DNA of 64,000 nucleotides from Pectobacterium sp. CFBP8739 (GTDB lineage Bacteria > Pseudomonadota > Gammaproteobacteria > Enterobacterales > Enterobacteriaceae): positions 456,156 to 520,155 of the forward strand of contig NZ_JACDRR010000005.1 of the NCBI RefSeq assembly GCF_013449375.1, written 5' to 3'. The notes under the pieces are model-generated. The model had not been told where the DNA came from. It was given only the letters and a program-made list of their open reading frames with translations, and did no database searches. Positions 59,806 to 64,000 of this stretch are shown piece after piece. Every line of letters starts with the position of its first letter. Positions within the stretch are counted from its first letter, which is position 1. A program made the translations under genes and the position numbers.

Positions 59806-59973
59806 CTAAGCGGTAACAGCCCTGTCTTCCATGGCTTTTCGCCAGCCTCCCAACCAGTAAGACCGAGCATTAATTGATTGATAAGGACAAAATTCCTTTG
59901 GTCTACCGACAATACCTGCTTGATAACCACGTGAATGAGCCCGTTCCAGGCGATCGCGTTTCTGTCTCTTCAT
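59806..59973 (-). CDS. rmf: Ribosome modulation factor RMF
   Basis: RMF binds 70S ribosomes in stationary phase and converts them to inactive 100S dimers. The product has 55 residues, the same as E. coli, and matches nearly throughout: 'MKRQKRDRLERAHSRGYQAG' at the start, 'RPKEFCPYQSINARSYWLGG' in the middle, ending 'MEDRAVTA'. It is basic at the N-terminus. The order pqiA-pqiB-pqiC-rmf is that of E. coli. It has its own terminator. Induction by ppGpp and growth arrest is expected from the family. Confidence 0.96.
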   Translation of the reverse strand: MKRQKRDRLERAHSRGYQAGIVGRPKEFCPYQSINARSYWLGGWRKAMEDRAVTA

Positions 59974-60293
59974 GCCTTATTTCCCTCATTATTTATCTGG
60001 TGGAAAGAAAACAATGATTACTTTATAAGCAACCACAGACTATCAATACCGATTCTGTCGCCAAAGGTCAAGGCGCAAAATTCACGCCAGTGTCATATTT
60101 GTGATCCAAAATAGGAATTTTCCCCACTCAATAACGAAAAACCGTAACCAATTGAAAATAATAAAAAGCCTCTAAAAACGTAATGCAATCACAGCATTAC
60201 ATCTTTAGAGGCCTGATTTTTTTAGAAACGTCATTGTTTCAACTTATGATCGGACGATACCGAGCACCTGTAACGATTCTTGCCAAGTAACAA
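59974..60293. other. Region between pqiC and rmf
   Basis: It holds the pqiC terminator (60166-60216) and, between that and rmf, the rmf promoter region of about 190 AT-rich bases. No ORF is supported. Confidence 0.5.
60166..60216 (-). terminator. Terminator of the pqi operon
   Basis: An extended stem of GCCTCTAAA / TTTAGAGGC with an inner GTAATGC / GCATTAC is followed by TTTTTATTATTTTC on the minus strand. Us also follow on the plus strand, so it can work both ways. Confidence 0.8.
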
Positions 60294-60860
60294 CTAGTTC
60301 AGCACCGCTACCTGCTGGGTTATCGACTGAGAAACCTGCTGCCAGCCTTGCGCCAACGTTCTGACCAACGCGTCATAGCCGTCTTCCGTTTGTGGCAGCA
60401 CGACGCTAAAGGGCCGCTTAACCACTTTTCCCTGATAGGTCAGCATCCACTCTCCACGTACGATAACGTTGCCATCATAGCGGCCATGAAATCCCGTAAC
60501 AGCGACGTTCAGCACCGCCTGATCGCTGCCCTGCGGCTGCGTGGTCACGACCCAACCGGGCAGTTTATGCCCCAGGTTCGTCACCAGCGTCTGCTGCAAT
60601 TGCTGATCCAATGGGCTGGCCCACAGGTTGTTACTGGCAATGACATACTGCACGTCGTTAGTCTGATAAACCAAGCCTGCATTGACGAGGTAGTCCGCTA
60701 CACTGACATGTTCCACCCAAAGCGGGTGACCCTGAGCTACCGCAACCTGCACTGTATTGGTATCCGCGATTGTCGGCAGTTGATAATACGTTTTCTGCGT
60801 ATTGCTACTGCTGCACGCGCTCAATACCAATACCAAAGCCAATGTCCATGCTTTCATCAT
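60294..60860 (-). CDS. pqiC: Outer-membrane lipoprotein PqiC
   Basis: PqiC is the outer-membrane partner of the PqiB tunnel in envelope lipid transport. The product has 188 residues. The lipobox 'LVLVLSAC' gives a lipidated cysteine at residue 16, followed by SSS, consistent with outer-membrane sorting. 'KTYYQLP' and 'LWASPLDQQLQQTLVTNLGH' are typical of the family. Its ATG overlaps the pqiB stop (ATGA), so the two are coupled. Confidence 0.95.
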   Translation of the reverse strand: MMKAWTLALVLVLSACSSSNTQKTYYQLPTIADTNTVQVAVAQGHPLWVEHVSVADYLVNAGLVYQTNDVQYVIASNNLWASPLDQQLQQTLVTNLGHKLPGWVVTTQPQGSDQAVLNVAVTGFHGRYDGNVIVRGEWMLTYQGKVVKRPFSVVLPQTEDGYDALVRTLAQGWQQVSQSITQQVAVLN

Positions 60861-62500
60861 TGTTTTGCCCTCTTCGGTTGAGGATCCTGGCTACCCGAGG
60901 CTTCAAAAACCAAGGCGTTGCTTTTCTCGTTCAGGGTGCGCAACACAGGTTGTAGCTCTCGCAACACCTGATCCAACCGCTGCATATCCGCCACCATCTT
61001 GTTATACGCCGGTGAGCCGGGCTGGAAACCTTTCATACTGCGGTTCAATTCAAGCAGCGTTTTTTGCATGTCTTCCGGCAGATCCTGCATCGCTTTGCTG
61101 GACGTCAGCTTGTTTAGCGTCGCCAGCGTTTTTTGCATTTCACGCAGCGTGGCCTGACTTTCCGTCAGCGTCTTCGTCGCTTCATTGACCATCGGATTCA
61201 GCGGCAGGCTGTTCACCTTATCTAACACCGCCATCAGCTTCTGTTGGATCTGTGACAGACCGCCGTCAATGGTAGGCAGAATTGGGTAGCCATCCAGAAC
61301 CAATAAATTTTTATCCCCTTTCTCTTTTGGATAAAAATCGAGATCGATATAGAGCGCGCCCGTCAGGAGGTTAGCCGATTTCATCGACGCGCGTAGCCCC
61401 AGCGATTGCGCTTGTTTTAGGTGCTGTTCAAAATCAAACGAGCCGCCAATCTTCTTCTCGAAGCGATCGGGTTCAATACGAATCAGTACCGGAATGCGAT
61501 AATCATCATCCAGATCCTGCTTCATATTTTTTGGGAAAAATGGCGCTTCGGCAACCGTACCCAGTCGAATACCACGAAATTCAACCGGCGCGCCCACCTG
61601 TAGACCACGAATCGATTCGCTGAAGAACAGCAGATACTCTTTATATTCGGTGTATAGCGAGTCCTGAATGCTGCGCTGACTATCAAAGAGCCGATATTGC
61701 GCCATGGTTTGGGCTGCATCACCCAGTTCCCATCCGGCTGGGACATCAAAGCTGACGCCACCGCTAAACAGCGTGGTCAGCGAGCCCATTTCGACACGCA
61801 TTCCCTGTGCCGACATATCAAATGCAACGCCGCTGTCTTTCCAAAAACGAACATTACTGGTGACCAACCCGTCATACGGTGCTGAAATAAACAGCTGATA
61901 GCGCATCTTACGCGCTTTTGGATCGAACTCGCTGGTTTCCACTGACCCCACCCGATAGCCGCGGAACAGAACCGGATCGCCCGCATTCAATTGCCCAGAT
62001 TGTTCGCTGTCCAGTATCACCCTGATGCCTTTCGCATCCGGTGACGCCAGCGGCGGCGCATCCAGCAGAGTAAACTCACGTTCATCCTCCTTATTGGCGC
62101 CGGGCTGTAGCTCAATATAAGCACCGGATAATAGCGTCCCCAGACCGGAAACCCCTTCGCTACCAATTTTCGGCTTCACCACCCAAAAAGCAGAGTCTTG
62201 TTTTAACAACTTCTCCATGCCGTCATTCAAACGCGCTTTGATCTCCACCCGATGAAGATCGTCACTCAGCACCACACTTTCAACCACCCCAACGTCTACG
62301 CTACGGCTCTTGATCGCCGTTTTTCCCGCTTCAATGCCCTCGGCGTTGCTGGTCATCAGCGTGATTTGTGGCCCTTGATGACTGAAATGGTAAAACAGTA
62401 TCCAGGCGCCGATCAGCACCGTGACAATCGGCACAATCCAGACCGGCGACCAGCGTTTAATCGTTTCTACATCCGCAACGGCATGATTATCTTTCGCCAA
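60857..62500 (-). CDS. pqiB: MCE-domain protein PqiB (needle-type tunnel)
   Basis: PqiB is anchored in the inner membrane and forms a stacked-ring and needle tunnel across the periplasm. I choose a TTG start at 62500: AAGGAG lies seven bases upstream, and the resulting 547 residues begin 'MAKDNHAVADVETIKRWSPV' in part, like the 546-residue E. coli protein. A longer frame begins in the end of pqiA. After the single membrane segment ('VWIVPIVTVLIGAWILFY'), three MCE domains show 'IKSRSVDVGVV', 'VLFRGYRVGSV' and 'VEFRGIRLGTV'. A long C-terminal helix forms the needle. In E. coli pqi is induced by superoxide through SoxRS. Confidence 0.95.
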   Translation of the reverse strand: MAKDNHAVADVETIKRWSPVWIVPIVTVLIGAWILFYHFSHQGPQITLMTSNAEGIEAGKTAIKSRSVDVGVVESVVLSDDLHRVEIKARLNDGMEKLLKQDSAFWVVKPKIGSEGVSGLGTLLSGAYIELQPGANKEDEREFTLLDAPPLASPDAKGIRVILDSEQSGQLNAGDPVLFRGYRVGSVETSEFDPKARKMRYQLFISAPYDGLVTSNVRFWKDSGVAFDMSAQGMRVEMGSLTTLFSGGVSFDVPAGWELGDAAQTMAQYRLFDSQRSIQDSLYTEYKEYLLFFSESIRGLQVGAPVEFRGIRLGTVAEAPFFPKNMKQDLDDDYRIPVLIRIEPDRFEKKIGGSFDFEQHLKQAQSLGLRASMKSANLLTGALYIDLDFYPKEKGDKNLLVLDGYPILPTIDGGLSQIQQKLMAVLDKVNSLPLNPMVNEATKTLTESQATLREMQKTLATLNKLTSSKAMQDLPEDMQKTLLELNRSMKGFQPGSPAYNKMVADMQRLDQVLRELQPVLRTLNEKSNALVFEASGSQDPQPKRAKQ

Positions 62501-63794
62501 CGGCAGGCTCCTTATGAAGAACATCATTGCGACGATCCCACAACAGGCGGGGATCAAACATCATCGCGGCAAACATGGTCAAAATGACCACGGCCGCAAA
62601 CAGTACCGCCCCAACGGCGGGATAAATACTCATCAGACGCCCAATGCGCACCATCGCAGACAGGACGGCAATCACGAACACATCAATCATCGACCAGCGT
62701 CCGACAAACTCAACCATCTCATAGATGACATGCATCCGCTCGCTGTCTTCCGCTTTTTTGGTTTTGCGATTGGCCCGCCAACAAAGCCAACCTAAGGCCA
62801 ACATTTTTAGCGATGGCACCATGACGCTGGCGACAAAAATCACCATCGCGACAGGGTAAGATCCCATCCCCCACAGCAGGATGACACCCGACATGATCGT
62901 CGATCCCATGCGATCGCCGAAGGCTTCGGTCACCATGATCGGCAGCAGATTCGAAGGGATATACAGCATCACCGAGGTGATCAGCAGAGCCAGCGTCCAT
63001 TGCAGGCTATGCTTCTTGCGAGCATGTCCGCGTGAGTGGCAGCGCGGGCAGATTAACTGGTTGGCGGGCAAAATAGCGGTGCAACATGAGCACGAGCGTA
63101 ACCCTTGCGATAGCCCGCTTTCCCCCAAGACTGGGGGCGCAGGCAAGGCCGGAGGTGGCACGATGTCATTCCATAACCAGCGGCGGTCGAGACTTTGGAA
63201 AGCCAGCAGTTGCAATACACAGAACAGGACAAAAGGTATAAAACTGGTACCGATGCCGATGTCGCCATAGGCCATCAGTTTGACAAAGCTGACCAGCACG
63301 CCAGCCAGAAAAATCTCCGCCATTCCCCAGCTTTTGAGATGAAATAGCATCTTACCCATGCTTTTTTTCAACGCCAGCGGCAGCGAGGCATGCAAGCAAA
63401 GCAGGATAAGAGTCGCCATACTTAAGGCCGGAACCAGTTGCACAAACAGCATAAACAGCGTCGCGACGCTGGCATAATTTTCCGCCACCATCACTTTAGG
63501 AATCTGTATCAGGGTAATTTCGCTGGTGATGCCCGCCACGCGCATAGACACGAAGGGAAAGAGGTTTGCCAGCAATAGCATGAATAGCGCGCTCAGCGCG
63601 TAGCCAACCGGCCGTTTGCGCGGTTCCGTCTGTCTGCTGGTTAGCACCGTTTTACAACGCGGACAGGTCGCCTTCTGACCGTGCAAAAGTTCAGGTAGCT
63701 CCACCAGCAAGTCGCACTGCGGGCAAAGCATATAGTCATCATGATGATGATCGTGTTGAAGATGACAGTCATGCCGATCGTGATGGGAACACAT
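62487..63794 (-). CDS. pqiA: Inner-membrane protein PqiA
   Basis: PqiA is the inner-membrane component of the PqiABC lipid-transport system. The product has 435 residues. The N-terminus is unusually histidine-rich ('MCSHHDRHDCHLQHDHHHDD'), longer than the 'MCEHHHAAKH' of E. coli, and accounts for most of the extra 18 residues. Two zinc-ribbon-like modules follow: 'CPQCDLL' with 'CPRCKT', and 'CSCCTA' with 'CPRCHS'. About eight membrane segments are present. Its end overlaps the pqiB start by about 14 bases. LetA at 4492-5772 is the paralogue. Confidence 0.95.
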   Translation of the reverse strand: MCSHHDRHDCHLQHDHHHDDYMLCPQCDLLVELPELLHGQKATCPRCKTVLTSRQTEPRKRPVGYALSALFMLLLANLFPFVSMRVAGITSEITLIQIPKVMVAENYASVATLFMLFVQLVPALSMATLILLCLHASLPLALKKSMGKMLFHLKSWGMAEIFLAGVLVSFVKLMAYGDIGIGTSFIPFVLFCVLQLLAFQSLDRRWLWNDIVPPPALPAPPVLGESGLSQGLRSCSCCTAILPANQLICPRCHSRGHARKKHSLQWTLALLITSVMLYIPSNLLPIMVTEAFGDRMGSTIMSGVILLWGMGSYPVAMVIFVASVMVPSLKMLALGWLCWRANRKTKKAEDSERMHVIYEMVEFVGRWSMIDVFVIAVLSAMVRIGRLMSIYPAVGAVLFAAVVILTMFAAMMFDPRLLWDRRNDVLHKEPAVGER

Positions 63795-64000
63795 ACGTCC
63801 TCTCCTTCAAAACTCGTCAGCTTCTGACTGAAAGCATCGTCACCAATGCCATAAGTGCACAGGTAAAGTACATCGTGCGATGATAATGGGGAGAGGGTAA
63901 AAGCGCCGTAAATACGTCCCTGTACGCTCGGATTGCGCGGATATGAATCTCATCCCTGAGATTCCCCCTTTTAGGGCCGTCGCTAGCGACGTTCAAAAAC
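63795..64000. other. Upstream region of pqiA, window edge
   Basis: No coding frame is supported. It should contain the pqi promoter. A perfect 14-bp palindrome CGTCGCTAGCGACG lies at 63978-63991, and the stretch 63905-64000 looks like a dispersed intergenic repeat, but only one copy is in view. Confidence 0.4.

Overview
The window is a core chromosomal segment of a member of the order Enterobacterales. Nearly every protein matches an Escherichia coli K-12 gene from end to end, and long runs keep the E. coli order. My best guess is Pectobacteriaceae (Pectobacterium or a close soft-rot relative): the E. coli genes between conserved blocks (edd, yebEFG, grxB, yebV, pphA) are missing, a carbohydrate-uptake cassette is inserted, and the intergenic repeats have a style I associate with that group. 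The genus is inference, not proven. I see no prophage, CRISPR array, complete insertion sequence or rRNA operon.

Layout. 1-11.5 kb: end of an AraC-type regulator, then prc-proQ and msrC on the minus strand, the envelope lipid-transport pair letA-letB, rsmF, yebW and a hydroxycarboxylate dehydrogenase. 11.7-15.6 kb: a secreted cupin, a 48-codon charged protein, a CspA-type cold-shock gene with a long structured leader, the sRNA gene sdsR, yebY, ftnA, holE and two overlapping tiny ORFs. 15.7-29.9 kb: ptrB, purT (PurR box), eda, zwf, hexR, pykA (central sugar metabolism with a HexR box), lpxM, mepM and the divergent znuA / znuCB zinc importer with a Zur box. 30-34.8 kb: a LacI regulator, PTS EIIC, PTS EIIA and a LamB-type porin, inserted between znuB and ruvB. 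34.8-40.2 kb: ruvB-ruvA, ruvC-yebC-nudB-aspS. 40.6-49.4 kb: an EAL-HDOD protein, a yecE copy with an early in-frame stop, yecN, cmoA-cmoB, cutC, yecM, a 39-residue membrane protein and argS. 49.4-57.2 kb: murJ, yceM, yceH, rimJ, mdtH, yceB, ycdY and ycdX, which lie in a distant part of the E. coli map. 57.4-64 kb: tRNA-Ser(GGA), a duplicated segment, a chemoreceptor, rmf and the pqiA-pqiB-pqiC operon.

Themes. Two complete MCE-type envelope lipid-transport systems (LetAB and PqiABC) are present. The central carbon genes zwf, eda and pykA surround their regulator HexR, but edd, which sits between zwf and eda in E. coli, is absent. The argS-murJ junction joins two places that in E. coli border the flh and flg flagellar clusters, so the flagellar genes have probably been relocated. 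Regulatory sites that can be read directly include PurR, Zur, HexR and LacI-type operators, a sigma-S-type promoter for sdsR and a cold-box leader. Genes shorter than 60 codons found by eye are rmf and the ORFs of 48, 39, 36 and 14 codons.
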